DNA from: Datisca glomerata
Lineage: Eukaryota; Streptophyta; Magnoliopsida; Cucurbitales; Datiscaceae
Assembly (NCBI GenBank): GCA_003255025.1
Contig: QANY01013613.1
Location: 62,001-126,000 of the forward strand
Reading direction: 5' to 3'
DNA length: 64,000 nt
A program made the translations under genes and the position numbers. How positions within the stretch are numbered: position 1 is the first letter of the stretch; each line of letters starts with the position of its first letter. The notes under the pieces were generated by a model. That model did not search any database. It had not been told where the DNA came from and saw only the letters and a list, made by a program, of their open reading frames with translations. This document shows positions 33,990-45,199 of the stretch, one piece after another.

Positions 33990-35361
33990 ATGAATGAAGA
34001 GGCCCTTACACTCCAAAAGGACTGTCCGAGATGCCAACTCTTGCAAGACCCGAAACAAGTGAACGTCATAGAAGTTGTCACCGATTGGAGACAGCCCTAC
34101 GTCGCCTACCTGGCAGATGGAGTGTTACCCACGGACCCCGCAGATGCCATTAACATCAAAAGAAGAAGCTCACGCTTCTTTCTCTTGAGGGGAGAATTGT
34201 TGCGAAGGGGGAAAGATGATCGACCACTCAAATGCCTTAGGCTCGAAGAACAATGCACAATCATGGAAGAGATGCATAGAGGCGCCTGCAGAGAGCACCA
34301 AGGCGAGAGACATTTGTATGAGGAATTGTTGTGATTAAGATATTACTGGCCAACCATGGTGATGGATTCAATGGAGTTTGCAAAGAGGTGTTATGCATGC
34401 CAAGTGTTAGGGAACACCATACACGCACCTTCCGTGCCCTTGCACCTGGTGGAGGTCCCTTAGCCATTTCATGGATTTCATAGGCCCGATCTCACCAGCA
34501 TCTAAGGGGAACATATGGATTCTAGCTGCAACAGATTGTTTCACCAAGTGGGTTGAGGCTGATACATTGAAGAAATGGACGTGTGAAAAAGTCTACAACT
34601 GCATCAAAGAGAACATAATTTATAGATTTGGAATGCCCAGGAGGATAATATCGGACAACAACACTGCATTAACAAGCAAAGTGGTGTCCTAGATGTTCGA
34701 GAACTACAACATCCACCATGGCAGATCTTCCCCCTACTACTCCAAGGGAAACGAGCAAGCAGAAGCGATCAACAAGACGTTGCTAAGAATCCTAAGTTGT
34801 ATGGTTCATGAAGCTCAATAAAATTGGCATGAGCTATTACCCTTGGCACTTTGGGCATATATAACGTCAAAACGTACCCCTACTCAGGCAACACCATTCT
34901 CATTGGTATATAGATGCGAAGCCATGATACTCGCAGAGGTGATGGTACCTTCCGCTAAAATATTGTCATCTGCTGGGGTGGTACAGGCCACACGCCTTGG
35001 AGACTTGGAGGCCTTAGAGAAAAGAAGAGACAAGGCAAAGGAAAGCATCCAGGCATACCAATAGCGCATGGGTCAGACGTATGAAGCTATTGTGAAGCCT
35101 CGTACCTTTGCTGTGGGGGACTTAGTTTTGAAGGCAGCTGAGCATGTGATGAAAGGGATACACGCCAAGAAATTTGAGCCCAAGTGGGAAGGACCCTACG
35201 AGATAACCTCCGTAGCCGATAGCGGGTACTGCCGATTGGTCGACCCTCAAACGCACCAAGTCATCCCAACGACTGTCAACTTCAATTACATTAAGAAATA
35301 CTATGCTTCATATTTCATTTTTTCTTTAATATTCCTAGCTTTTAATGTAGGTTATTCCTGA
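33990..35361 (+). pseudogene. gypsy integrase remnant
   Basis: After the pol deletion point, the frame carries the HHCC zinc-binding part (EEMHRGACREHQG ... CYACQ, 34270-34405). The catalytic core follows, with MDFIGPISP (34471), RIISDN (34654-34671) and, after a TAG, the GNEQAEAINKT block (34750-34782) holding the third acidic residue. The C-terminal part ends FEPKWEGPYEITSV ... NFNYIKKYY (35176-35304). Stops at 34332-34334, 34690-34692, 34819-34821 and 35062-35064 break it. Confidence 0.85.
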
Positions 35362-35574
35362 AATGCAAGTAGGACCGTGAGACATTTCAGGAAATTTTGT
35401 TCCTGAAATGCATGTGAGACGTTTCAGCGAAAGTAGGTAGGCCAAGGAAGAAATGTATAAAATATTCAAATATTAATACAAGTTGCATCTTTCTTCGTTC
35501 TATCAAATATCAAAGTCTAGTGAGACTTTAACCGATGTCGCTATCCCCCTTAAAACGGAACTTAGCTGTTGCAA

Positions 35575-35606
35575 AAAAAAACGAAGGGGGAGGAGGAGGG
35601 GCAGAA
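35575..35606 (+). promoter_or_regulatory. Polypurine-tract-like run
   Basis: AAAAAAAAACGAAGGGGGAG continued by GAGGAGGGGCAGA stands about 215 bp after integrase. Composition fits a plus-strand primer, but it lies before the antisense gene and no LTR follows directly, so the role is unproven. Confidence 0.3.
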
Positions 35607-35835
35607 TAATCGCTTAACTCGTTGTTGAGACTCACATGATTACAAAGGTGGAATTTGGCTGTCATGTTAATTATCTTAATTATCACTTATTTGGAAAATA
35701 TGGCCGCCATATACTGATAAACTCTTTTAGTAGATAATGATTGTGCTAAATAACGAGTAGAAACGATGTAAAACGCTAAGTATTAGCAAACGCACCGTGA
35801 AATAAAATAATAACATGCTTTTTTGTATTAATTTC

Positions 35836-38800
35836 TTACAGATGTACAAGAATACAAGAAAATGCGATACAAAATCTATGGCGAAACAAATCAGGAGCAA
35901 GTTTGCCCGAGATGTTGAGGTAATGCTCTAGCATGACATGAAGCTTACATATGTTGGCTATAATGTCATTGATCTCCGCCTCTACTCTAGCCATAATTGC
36001 ATCACGCTCCGCTATTTGTGCATCAATATCTTCTACCTGGTTAATTCTGAGATGACGTCTCTGAAGCCTTCTGCATGTGTGAATGTGAGGACGAAGCCAA
36101 TCTAAGTTCAGTCCTATATGGGGGAGGTCACACCAGCAACCTAACAAGAAAGCAAGAGCCTAAGGATCTGCATCCTCATGAGATGACTGATCAATGATGT
36201 AGAAGACATGAGCCAACATGGTGAGAGATGTCTGACGAACCAAGGGCATTCCTCTCATGCTGCTAAAGTCTATACCAGGGTGCGATCACTCTGCCCACTG
36301 CAAGTATGAGAGTAAGAGGTGGTCAACCATCACGCCATGAAACTCCCCTATTACCCTGGAAAATGGCAGGGTAAAAGACTTCAGATCAAAAGAAGAATAT
36401 TGGCCACTATCGGCGATCGAGGTATCTCCATATGATTTGACCTCGATAGTAGACCCTAGATCGGTACGACCTTCTGCAGTACTGTGAGCATCCTAAGAAG
36501 ACTCTCGACAGGCCTCCCTCTCGACCCCCGCCTCATTTGCCATCGCTGGATGCGCGGAAGGCTCACCTCGCGGCATAGGTCGTGCCCCGGTGGGAGGTCC
36601 AAAAATGTTGAAGTATGAGGGCCCAAGGGTGAGGTCAATCTCGATATCATCCAGATCATCCAAGGGAATATCAAGACCAACTGAGCGTTCACCCATGGAT
36701 TCACACCGCGGATTGGAGGGTGAAAACTCAAGGATATTCACGAAGATGTCGAGGGAACCCTGTTGAAAAGCGCAAGTCACAAAGACAATCAAGGAAGGCG
36801 CAGTTACCCTTGTGTGAACTTCGGGATAGAAGGGTGTGTTTGTGGGGGCGCTGGAGCATTTAGGTCAGGGGTGACATCCACCAAAGGATTCGCCGCGTTG
36901 TCCACACCCACAATCTGGTCAATAGGCGTTGTCCTGAAAGTAGGCGAAAGAGGTACGACAAGGTCCTGAAAGAGGAAAACAACAAGTGTAAAAAAAGGAG
37001 CATATATACATATACAGATAGAGGGGTGTTACGAATGCCTCAAAAATGCCCATCAGTTTGCTGTTGCAAGAGCATTTCACAAGCCTCACTGACCTCCCTG
37101 GATGAGCTACATGCTGCCTATAAAGTACATTTGTTGGCTAATATGTAATCAGAATGCAAAATGGTAGTGTAACTACAAAAAAAGGATATGTTACTTACCA
37201 GAGGTTCATCATCAGAGCTGACGATGTTACCTCAGAATTTACGTCGAGGTGGCTCCAAGTCCCCTAGAGTAGAAGTATCGACATGCCTCTCTACCAGGAC
37301 ATTCCTCGTCACTACTCTAGGGCACCGGTGTAATGATGTGGATTTGAGCCTGGGGTTAGCTGTAGACCTCAAGAAGGATGTAGGAAGGTTGGCTGAAGAA
37401 TCAACCCAGTTAGGATCATAATCACCCATCTCGGACGTCTCGATGGAAGTCTTGTGACCAACGATGAGAGTCTTCCTTTTTACTCTGGGGTATAGTTGGG
37501 GCCATCTGGCTCACTCTTCCGCTAGGAGGTGGTTTCATGGATCGCAGCGTCAGGTCCCCTCTGTAAATATTTTCCTCTGGTAGAAAACAGGGGGAGATTG
37601 AGGGTATTGTAACCACAAGTTAGGCAAGGCATCCCAATATTTTTTCATTAACATTGTCACGTTAGGCTTACGAGTGGATTAGGGAACACGAAAAAATGAC
37701 GCAACGCTACTATGTGTACGCGCCTCTACCATACAATACTCAAAGGCTTCTCTGAATTGGATACATGGCCGTCGCCTCGATGGAATATACTGATCAAAAC
37801 CAAATTGGCGAGCCACTCGGTTGCACTGGCAACAAGTTCTTAAAGATTCATTCAGCCCAGCCTCTCCCGCACACTCAACCACTACCAGGAGTGTTAATGA
37901 TGTCAAAACAGCCAACATGGTCGTGTCAGAGAGCTGAAGGGGAGAACCACACATGCCTAAGTCAATATGCTTCCTAAAAAGGGGCCATAGAGCATCCTTA
38001 ACGTGACCATCTGGACATAAGGTATAAGGTCACGCCAAAAAGTACCCAAAGATGTCGATATCAGTAGAAAAAGATAGACGCTTCGGAAGTTTATTAGTGC
38101 ACCACATCCATGCCCGAGGAAGATCGACACAGCCAATATCAGACTGAGACCAAGAAGGGGCACGCGTTGGGAACCGCTCCCAGGTGAACATCTGTAAAAG
38201 TGACAGATCAATATAAGAGCTGATCTTGTAACGTCTCAAATTCCTCTCGAGATCTTCGTGGAGGCGATCCAAAAAGTAATATAGATTTCCCAAGAATACC
38301 GGTGCTAAGGGGATAGGATGACCCTTAGCAATGCTGATGGCCATTGTGAAAACTCGCGCACTAACCATATCATTAGGTGGACCTACAAAGTGGAAAGATA
38401 AATGAAGAAATGACACAACGGAAAAGTTCGAAAACCCACCTAGTCAACGAGGCGAGTATGGTTAAATATATGTATATTTCTTTATAAATTAAATGCATAA
38501 AGAAAGAGAGAGGAAGGACATACCTTGGAAGATGTATCGAGAGAGCCACATGGACAGGAAAGCAGCAAGTTCGACCCTTTTATCTCTGAAACTGACACCC
38601 TCTCTAACTTCCAGCGTCGAGTTCTTCTTAGAGGACTCCACATCCTTGAAAAAATAGCACAACCACCCACCAAAATTTGACTTCCTGCTTAGGACACCTG
38701 TTGCATCGGGTTTGTGAGAGTATGATAAACCTTCCTTGAGTAATTCGAGAATGTTCATCTCCTTAAGGGTTAAGGCAGTCTCGAATAGGTCACGGTTACC

Positions 38801-39397
38801 AAACAACGAAAGACACAAAAGCATGTGGAAATCTTCTAAAGTAGGCGTGAGCTCTCCCCAAACAGCAATAAAGGAGTGAGCTTGCCTACTCCAACGCATC
38901 ACCAAAGTATCAATAACAGACGAGCAGATACGAATACTGAGACGTGAAGAAACCCTTAAAGCTTCATATATGCCAGCCTCATGTAGAATTGCAATATATG
39001 TTTGTTTTGATAGAATGTACTTGCACCACTCAGGCCAACCCGCTGCGGGCTTAGTGTGACCATCATACGTGATGCGCGATGAAGGGAAGTCACCATGAGT
39101 TAGCCGTAGTAATGGAATCGAGTCCTCTTTGAAGACTTCATAATTTTCGGCTATTTCATTTTCCATCAATAGCGCTGAAGACGATGACACAACCGCCTCC
39201 GAACTTTTACCCATGGAATTAATTAGTCGTTTTGCCGCTACGTCAGACATTCCCCAAGGTCTCGGTGGACATTCAGGTGGAGCGGCATGTTTGGAAAATG
39301 TAAGTAACTCTCTAGAGGTCATTTGTTTCAAAGTAAATTCAAGAAATGAGAATGAGAGAATGACCCTGACTGGTTTATAGGGAAGGAGAGCTCCCAT
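35836..39397 (-). pseudogene. Plant mobile domain (PMD / MAIN-like) gene, antisense in the gypsy element
   Basis: Exon 1 runs from ATG 39397 (or the inner ATG at 39322) to 38524. It contains WCKYILSKQTYIAILHEAGI, YEALRVSSRLS, LVMRWSRQAHSFIAVWGELT and PTLEDFHMLLCLSLFG, the typical PMD core (PF10536). Donor GTATG at 38523 and acceptor at 38383 join it in frame to exon 2 (QG|PPNDMVSARVFTMAISIAKG ... LLQMFTWERFP). After this the frame breaks (stop at 38030-38032, then two frame changes), with HRVARQFGFDQ-type text (CNRVARQFGFDQYIPS) at about 37805. Further 3-prime pieces at 37616-36456 and a coiled-coil tail (INQVEDIDAQIAERDAI) at 36147-35836 are probable exons. PMD proteins occur in transposons and in silencing factors such as MAIN. 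This copy is probably defective at its C-terminal half. Confidence 0.75.
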
Positions 39398-39420
39398 GCC
39401 TCGTCCGAGAAGAGACTGTC

Positions 39421-40690
39421 ACGTCTCAGATATACTTGACGTAGACTAGATCACTCACACACACATCGCCCTAAATCTCTGAAACACTCGACACCCTTCC
39501 TTATGCGCGTCGTTGCGTGAGGGCATTTTACGTGCTCCACCAGCTCTTCCTTCCCCACGCTCCGAAGTTAACCTTGAATCTCTCCTTCAGATTGACCACC
39601 GAACTGACTTTCTGCGCTCTTCAAAACATTTTTCAATTTTCACTCTCTTTCATTTTATTAATTTAATTAAAATTAGCTTTATTGAAATTTAGTCTAACAT
39701 TGTTAACTTACTTAAATATTAATAGAAATAATTAAAATGAATGTTGAATTGCACATCAAATTATTTTTTGTATAGTATAACTAAAAGGACATCAATCATA
39801 TAGGGACACGTCAAAAAACATTTTTTTTACAAAATATTCACTTAGAATTCTAGCAATTGGATTTTAAGTAATTTAATTATGATAGTTATTTTAAATTGTG
39901 CAGATCAAACAACCCTTAAAATTAATCTTATCACATTACTTATAACATTATTATTCCTTCCACCATATCATACAAAAGAGGTAATATGACATTATATATT
40001 AACATTTTCAATTGTTAATACATACGAAAGAGGTAATTTGCTTTATGTATATCCAAAACTGAAGTAAGTTAACGCAATTAGATAAGCTTTTATATCCATG
40101 TCCTAAAACTTGTGAGTTTGAGTCATATTACTTAATTCTCCTTAGAATTTATAAGGTAATTTTAACAAAAAAAAATCTCAAATATAACTATTCACTATTT
40201 CATAATTAGATATAGATATCCTCCTGTTAAGGAATCTAACGTGCAGATTATGTTTGACGAATGTAGATTATTTGTTCAAATTTAAACGACTCGAATCCAT
40301 TGAAAACAAAAAGTAAAAGTGTGAGGTATTGTACAGAAGTCTCTCATATTCTATATAAGAAGAGAGGAATTGATTCCCCAAGTAAGAAAGAAAACAAAAA
40401 AGTTAGCAGTACGTAGAAGAATAATGAGTAGTCACAATCAAACAACCGTTAAAGGCTGAAAAGAAATTAGTAGCCCCCACAGAAAATATAGCCGTTGAAA
40501 AAGCTCAAAGTAAAATAATTGTACTACATAACATTACATAAAAAGCAAGAACAAGAGAAGCTCAAGTGATTTGTTTGCCCTTTCCTAATCTTTGATCATG
40601 TCCTTAGTAAACATAATTATTATTAACCAATTTAAAAATAATTAAAATTAAAACATGAGAATAAAAAAAAGTGTCAATGGTTTTAATTAT
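39421..40690. other. Intergenic, very AT-rich after 39650
   Basis: 39421-39640 is less AT-rich and may be the outer flank or LTR of the gypsy element, but no copy of it was found upstream. No gene is seen to the end of the glucanase gene. Confidence 0.5.
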
Positions 40691-40692
40691 CC

Positions 40693-42552
40693 TCAAAGCC
40701 TCACACTTGGGTACCTACATCTTCCAAAACCTGAAATAAAAATTAAAACACAATTACATTTAATAAACTCTACAAAAATATAATTTTTTTGAGTACTTGA
40801 TTAGAGAAACATGGTAAATATAAATGCATTTTGACAAAATAAATTCAATTTGTATTTTCTTATTTCAATGAATAAATAAGAAACTTGTATCAGAATAAAA
40901 TTTACTACTTGAGTAACTTTCTTGATCATTTTTCTGTTCTAAATTACTTTTAGTGTTCTAAATTCAAATATGAGTTTTTTTAAAACAAGGATTAATTAAT
41001 ATTCATAAAAATACGTACTTGGATCCTTGATAGTTTCTGTTCTAAATTACTTTTAGTGTTCTAAATTCAAATATGAGTTTTTTTAAAACAAGGATTAATT
41101 AATATTCATAAAAATACGTACTTGGATCCTTGATAGTTTGCGTGGCGAGCCCATTGAAGGAGCAGGTCCCACCAGCTTTTCTAAACTGGGCCCAGTACGA
41201 ACTGAACGCATAGCTCGCGTGTCGGATCAACGAGTCGGGTTTGTAACACGGACCCCCCGGTTGAATTGGCACACATGTCTTGTTCCCCTGCGAGCACGCG
41301 TACGATAGTGCCGACCCTAGGTCACTGCTATTGACGCTCTTTGCCACAACGCACCATATCTCCCCCTTGTACGGTTCATTGTTGTCCGGCACCGGCAATG
41401 GCTTGTACTCTGACTCCGGCACTTCTCCGCTGAGGTCGATATCATAAACTTTCGACCCGTTTGGATACAAAAACCCGAAATTCCTCTCGGTGCTCGGTCC
41501 CGATTTCTGATTCTCATTGTAGAGAGCGAATAGCAATGTCGGGAGCACTTGACCCGGCCGAGCTGGCGTGCCGGCTGGTGGCTTCTGTGTGACCTTCTTG
41601 ATCACATTCCGATTGTAAGTTGCGGCGTTGTAAATATTCGCTCCAATCTGGTCATAATCTCCGCCGCTCGGCCAACCCGTTTCGGCGATGAAGATTCGGA
41701 TATCCGGGTAGCCAAGACGCTTCATTGCGAAAATCACGGAATCAACCATCTGGTCAAGGAGATTCGTGTAAGTTAACCCCGTAGCCGGATCCGTATAAGT
41801 GAAGTTTTTGGCCCTAAAAAGCGCGTAGTCAAGGTTTATATTGGTAGGATCCGAGGACCACAGGAAATACGGGTACACGTCCAAGAAGAAAAACGATTTG
41901 GTCCGGTTCAAAAACTGAAGCATCGGCTTCATGACACGATCCGATATGTCAGCCCGAAAGGTCCCGTTGGAAGGCGGAAATGAAGATTGCAGAACATCAA
42001 TGGCGGACGGAGTGCCAACTTTAATTTTGCGGATTCCATAGGTTCGAAGGGACCGTTTGATTCTCCTCATGGCTTCGACGAGGCTGAACCATGTTTGGTT
42101 ATCGGAGGAACTAAGGATTTCGTTTCCGACGAGGAGGTACCGGATTTTGGTGGCGGGGTAGAAGGGGACGAGATTGGTACGGATCCATTGGTCGGCGGAA
42201 GATTGATCGGAGGAAATGTTGGAGATGAGGTTGTTAGGAACCATGATTGAAACTTGAAGGTCAGTGTTGTGTAGAGATTTAAGGATATGGGGATTTGCAT
42301 CGTAGATTTTGACGCGTTTGGCTTTTAGGGATTTGATGAGTTCCACTGATTTAGACGGAAGTGGAAGATTGTTCCCAAGCTGGCCATAGTTTATCCCCAC
42401 TTGGCTTGAGAGTTCTGCATCTGTAACCAAACAGAGTCAGGGAAAAAAACAAAAGAAGAAAAGGAAGAAGAAGGAGAGATTGTACAGAGTAACTTACATG
42501 AAATAGAAATCAGGAGAGAAAGGGATAGTAAAGAAGCAAAAGCGAACGCCAT
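40693..42552 (-). CDS. Glucan endo-1,3-beta-glucosidase, GH17 with C-terminal X8 (CBM43) domain
   Basis: Three exons: 42552-42498, 42420-41122, 40730-40693, together 1392 nt and 463 residues. Exon 1 encodes a signal peptide (MAFAFASLLSLSLLISIS). The GH17 barrel starts VGINYGQLGNNLP. The acid/base Glu is in LLVGNEIL and the nucleophile Glu in IAETGWPS. The X8 domain (about residues 372-463) has WCVVAK, ALSYACSQG, GGPCYKPDS and GTCSFNG, completed by exon 3 DPSFGRCRYPSVRL. No GPI signal follows. It hydrolyses callose-type beta-1,3-glucan in the wall. From memory the sequence is nearest the anther A6/At3g23770 group. Donors GTAAGT (42497) and GTACGT (41121); acceptors TTACAG and TTTCAG. The exon-2 donor is exactly duplicated 103 bp downstream (see repeat). 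Confidence 0.92.
40931..41139. repeat. Exact 103-bp tandem duplication spanning the exon 2 donor of the glucanase gene
   Basis: 40931-41033 and 41034-41136 are identical over all 103 positions compared, and the match runs three bases further. Each copy holds the last 15-18 bases of exon 2 (GGATCCAA side) and the donor GTACGT. The coding exon uses the copy at 41121. The second donor lies at 41018 in the intron. Confidence 0.95.
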
Positions 42553-42599
42553 TGTCGCTCTAGTACTTGAGCTCACTGTAAACAAGTATTGTTCTCTCT

Positions 42600-42605
<6 letters not shown>

Positions 42606-42632
<27 letters not shown>
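42606..42632 (+). repeat. GA microsatellite upstream of the glucanase gene
   Basis: About 12 GA repeats, read as CT on the gene strand, lie 55-80 bp upstream of the start codon. CT runs are common in plant 5-prime leaders. Confidence 0.85.
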
Positions 42633-42639
42633 TTGATAT

Positions 42640-43999
42640 GGGGGGAAATGTGAGAAACGTTAGGAGGTTTAAGAGTAGTTTAATAATAAATATATGAAAA
42701 ACAAACAAGATTTATAAGTAAGAAGAAAAATGGGGATTTTGAGATCTGAGAAGATAAGTGGGGAGCAGACAGATGCTGCACCAAGTAAGTTATGCGTCTA
42801 ATATCACTATCACCTTTGAAGTTTCCAAGCAGAAATAATGGGGGAATCCGAATATTTATTTATTTATTTTATTTAGTTGCTTTGTCTGTCTTATCTGTGA
42901 CCTTCTCAAAAGTAGCAAAGAAAATGGAGAAAACGTAAAGACTGGGTGATGCGCACAGAGAGAGAGAGAGAGAGACTCTCTCTTTGCTCTTCTCTTCTTG
43001 TAAACTTCATGGTAGGTGGTAGGTCAATGGTGGGTGGGTCCTCTTTCTTCACATATTTCATTGGTCTTTGTTGTGGACGTATATACATATTTCATTATAA
43101 CGTTGATTCCCCTTTCATTTTCCCTTGTCCTTCGGAGCCCTTTCTCACTTACACCCTTTCCGTATGTATCAACGTAGACTACTACCTAAGAAGGCATGGG
43201 AGATGGAGAAGAGAGTGTCCAAAAAACCACCTCTTTTTAGAGCAGATCAATGACTCACTGAGAAATTCCTACAAATCTTTTACTTCAACTAAACCCCTTC
43301 ATCATATACTCATGTATATCACCAAAACACAACAAACAAGCAAAAAAAAAACTCACGAAATGATCACAACTGTCAAATGTATCAACGTCTCAATCCAATC
43401 TGATTGCCAATCCCTACAGAGAAATGCATAAGTAGGAAAAGATTACCAATGAGCAACAGTTCTATTATCTCTGTGCCAGTGTAACAGTATTCGAGCCTTT
43501 TCTACAACAGATCCTTAGTCTTATATATGGTAATGTTTTACATATGGTAATGTTTTACCATCTCTGCATATAGCTTAAAAGCGTTTATCCTCCCACCCCA
43601 GTCACTCATGACATGATCTTTTGCATCTAGTTAATATACCAAGAGAAAGCTTTTGTAATTCTGCTCCGCTGCATTTTCTGTTTGCCTTACCGGCTGACCC
43701 CTTCAGAAGTGCTCCGTTCTTTAATCTCCGCGACAATATCAAGAGGCAGCAAAAGATGTTTATTCGAGATAAGAGCAAAACCTCAGTCCTTTCTCATTGA
43801 TTGCAGGGCATCACCTTCATAAATTTCAAACTCAAGCACAAAGAGCTGTGAAGTTAGATCCAGTAAAAACGCCTCAAAATTGAAGAGGCGCAATTCAGTT
43901 GTCAGTCACTGCTCGATCTTTCAAATTGAATCCAATGATAATTGAGTCCAACGAAAGAGCCAAATCACCAAAGGAAGGCAGAGAAGAGGGTAATCATAT
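42640..43999. other. Intergenic: glucanase promoter side and PPR 3-prime flank
   Basis: No supported gene. The plus-strand frame at 42946-43431 lacks any domain and crosses a GA repeat. A short direct repeat (ATATGGTAATGTTTTAC) occurs twice at 43524-43560. Confidence 0.5.
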
Positions 44000-45199
44000 C
44001 TACTCTTGGCTTATAACATGCAATCCATTTAACAGAGTCTTGTATGTCTTCTCACCCATCAAACTGTCCCTCTTCCTCAATTCATCAAGCAGGTCAAATG
44101 CTTCATTACCCCTTCCCTCCCTACACAATCCTTCCAACAGTGTTTTGTATGTCAAAAGATCAGGACCCATAGAATTGCGCAACATGTCAAAACAAACCTC
44201 AATGGCAACCTCAAACCTTCGTTCCAAAGCGAGACTACAAATTATAGTCATATAAGTACTACTGCTTGGCACTAGACCTTTAACCCTCATTTCCTTATAA
44301 AATCCTAAGCCCTGACCCACCCTCCCCTTCTCACACAAACCCTTTGCAATGTACCCATAAGTGTAACCATTCGGCTCACAACTATACAACCCCATTTCAC
44401 GAAACACCCGGATGGCTTCATCAACTTCAAGACACTTTGAAAATGCTTTTATGATCATATTCAACACAAAGATGTCCGGTATCACACCGGACGCTTTCAT
44501 TTGCTTCGTCAAAGACCGGACAGAATGTAAATACACGTAACAAACATTCAATTTATTGAACCTCCTAAGTAATGAATTGAACAACAATGCATAAGTTTCC
44601 AGTGTAGGTTTGCAGTCCTCAGACTTCCACATTTTCTTATAAACATCGAAAGCTCTGTTGAAAAGGAATTTTCTACCGCAACAGAACTTGATAATGGAAT
44701 TGTAAAGAGGAACACTAATATCACAAGCGCCAGCTATTACCTCTTCGACTAGGGTTTCAGCGTGGCGGTACCTTTTCCCAATAATTAGGATTCTGATCAT
44801 AGTCAAATACGTAAGATGATTATGCTTGTAGCTGCGCTGCTGCGCAGTCCATCGGAAGAGGTCCAGGGCGAGATCGGGATCCGATTGAGCCTGCAAGGCC
44901 TCATGAACATCGAGTGGGGAAAAGCCGGGTTTGAGCTTGTGGACCCATGATTCGAACTGCTTCTCGAGAGGGGTTTGAGTTCGGGTTCTTGGGGTTGAAA
45001 TGTTAGGGTTTTGGGGGTCTTGGGTAGGGAAGAAGACGGTGGGTGAGGAAGATATGTAACGGTAAGAGAGGAACCGATATGAGAATGGAAGAATGGGATT
45101 GAAGATAACGCGGTGAGGGCAAAGAGGTGGGAACGAAGGAGAGATGAAGATGAGGTTTCGACGAGCAGAGGTAAGCAGGCGATATGTGATCTTTGGCAT
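44000..45199 (-). CDS. Mitochondrial P-class pentatricopeptide repeat protein
   Basis: Single exon, 399 residues from ATG 45199. The first 60 residues are rich in Arg, Ser and Pro with few acids (a mitochondrial-type presequence). A conserved region follows (PLEKQFESWVHKLKPGFSPL, then QAQSDPDLALDLFRWTAQQ). About seven PPR units of 35 residues cover residues 120-390, for example PDIFVLNMIIKAFSKCLEVD, EPNGYTYGYIAKGLCEKGRV and GPDLLTYKTLLEGLCREGRG. No E, DYW or SMR domain. PPR proteins bind organelle RNA and act in its processing or translation. From memory it strongly resembles Arabidopsis At3g25210. The frame is clean and probably functional. The MULE-2 insertion point is only 90 bp upstream of the ATG, so the promoter is displaced or supplied by the transposon end. 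Confidence 0.93.
   Translation of the reverse strand: MPKITYRLLTSARRNLIFISPSFPPLCPHRVIFNPILPFSYRFLSYRYISSSPTVFFPTQDPQNPNISTPRTRTQTPLEKQFESWVHKLKPGFSPLDVHEALQAQSDPDLALDLFRWTAQQRSYKHNHLTYLTMIRILIIGKRYRHAETLVEEVIAGACDISVPLYNSIIKFCCGRKFLFNRAFDVYKKMWKSEDCKPTLETYALLFNSLLRRFNKLNVCYVYLHSVRSLTKQMKASGVIPDIFVLNMIIKAFSKCLEVDEAIRVFREMGLYSCEPNGYTYGYIAKGLCEKGRVGQGLGFYKEMRVKGLVPSSSTYMTIICSLALERRFEVAIEVCFDMLRNSMGPDLLTYKTLLEGLCREGRGNEAFDLLDELRKRDSLMGEKTYKTLLNGLHVISQE

Larger units (their letters stand above)
31880..39420 (+). mobile_element. Ty3/gypsy element (Tat-like) lacking RT/RNase H, with antisense PMD gene
   Basis: On the plus strand come gag pieces (31886-32734), an aspartic protease (32759-33310), a pol linker to 33985, then directly the segment between RNase H and integrase, and integrase to 35361. 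Reverse transcriptase and RNase H are missing. Downstream, on the minus strand, lies a multi-exon PMD gene (39397 to about 35836). Tat-lineage elements are known to carry extra, sometimes antisense, ORFs between integrase and the 3-prime LTR, which fits this layout. No LTR pair, primer site or target duplication could be identified, so the outer limits are approximate. Confidence 0.75.

Noticed and set aside
41099..41121. Reading the glucanase exon 2 through to KDPSTYFYEY as the natural C-terminus
   Set aside because: A GTACGT donor at 41121 joins in frame to an exon at 40730 that gives DPSFGRCRYP, the conserved end of X8 domains.
42946..43431. 161-codon open frame opposite the glucanase promoter
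   Set aside because: Begins in a GA repeat, no domain, lies in intergenic DNA; likely chance.
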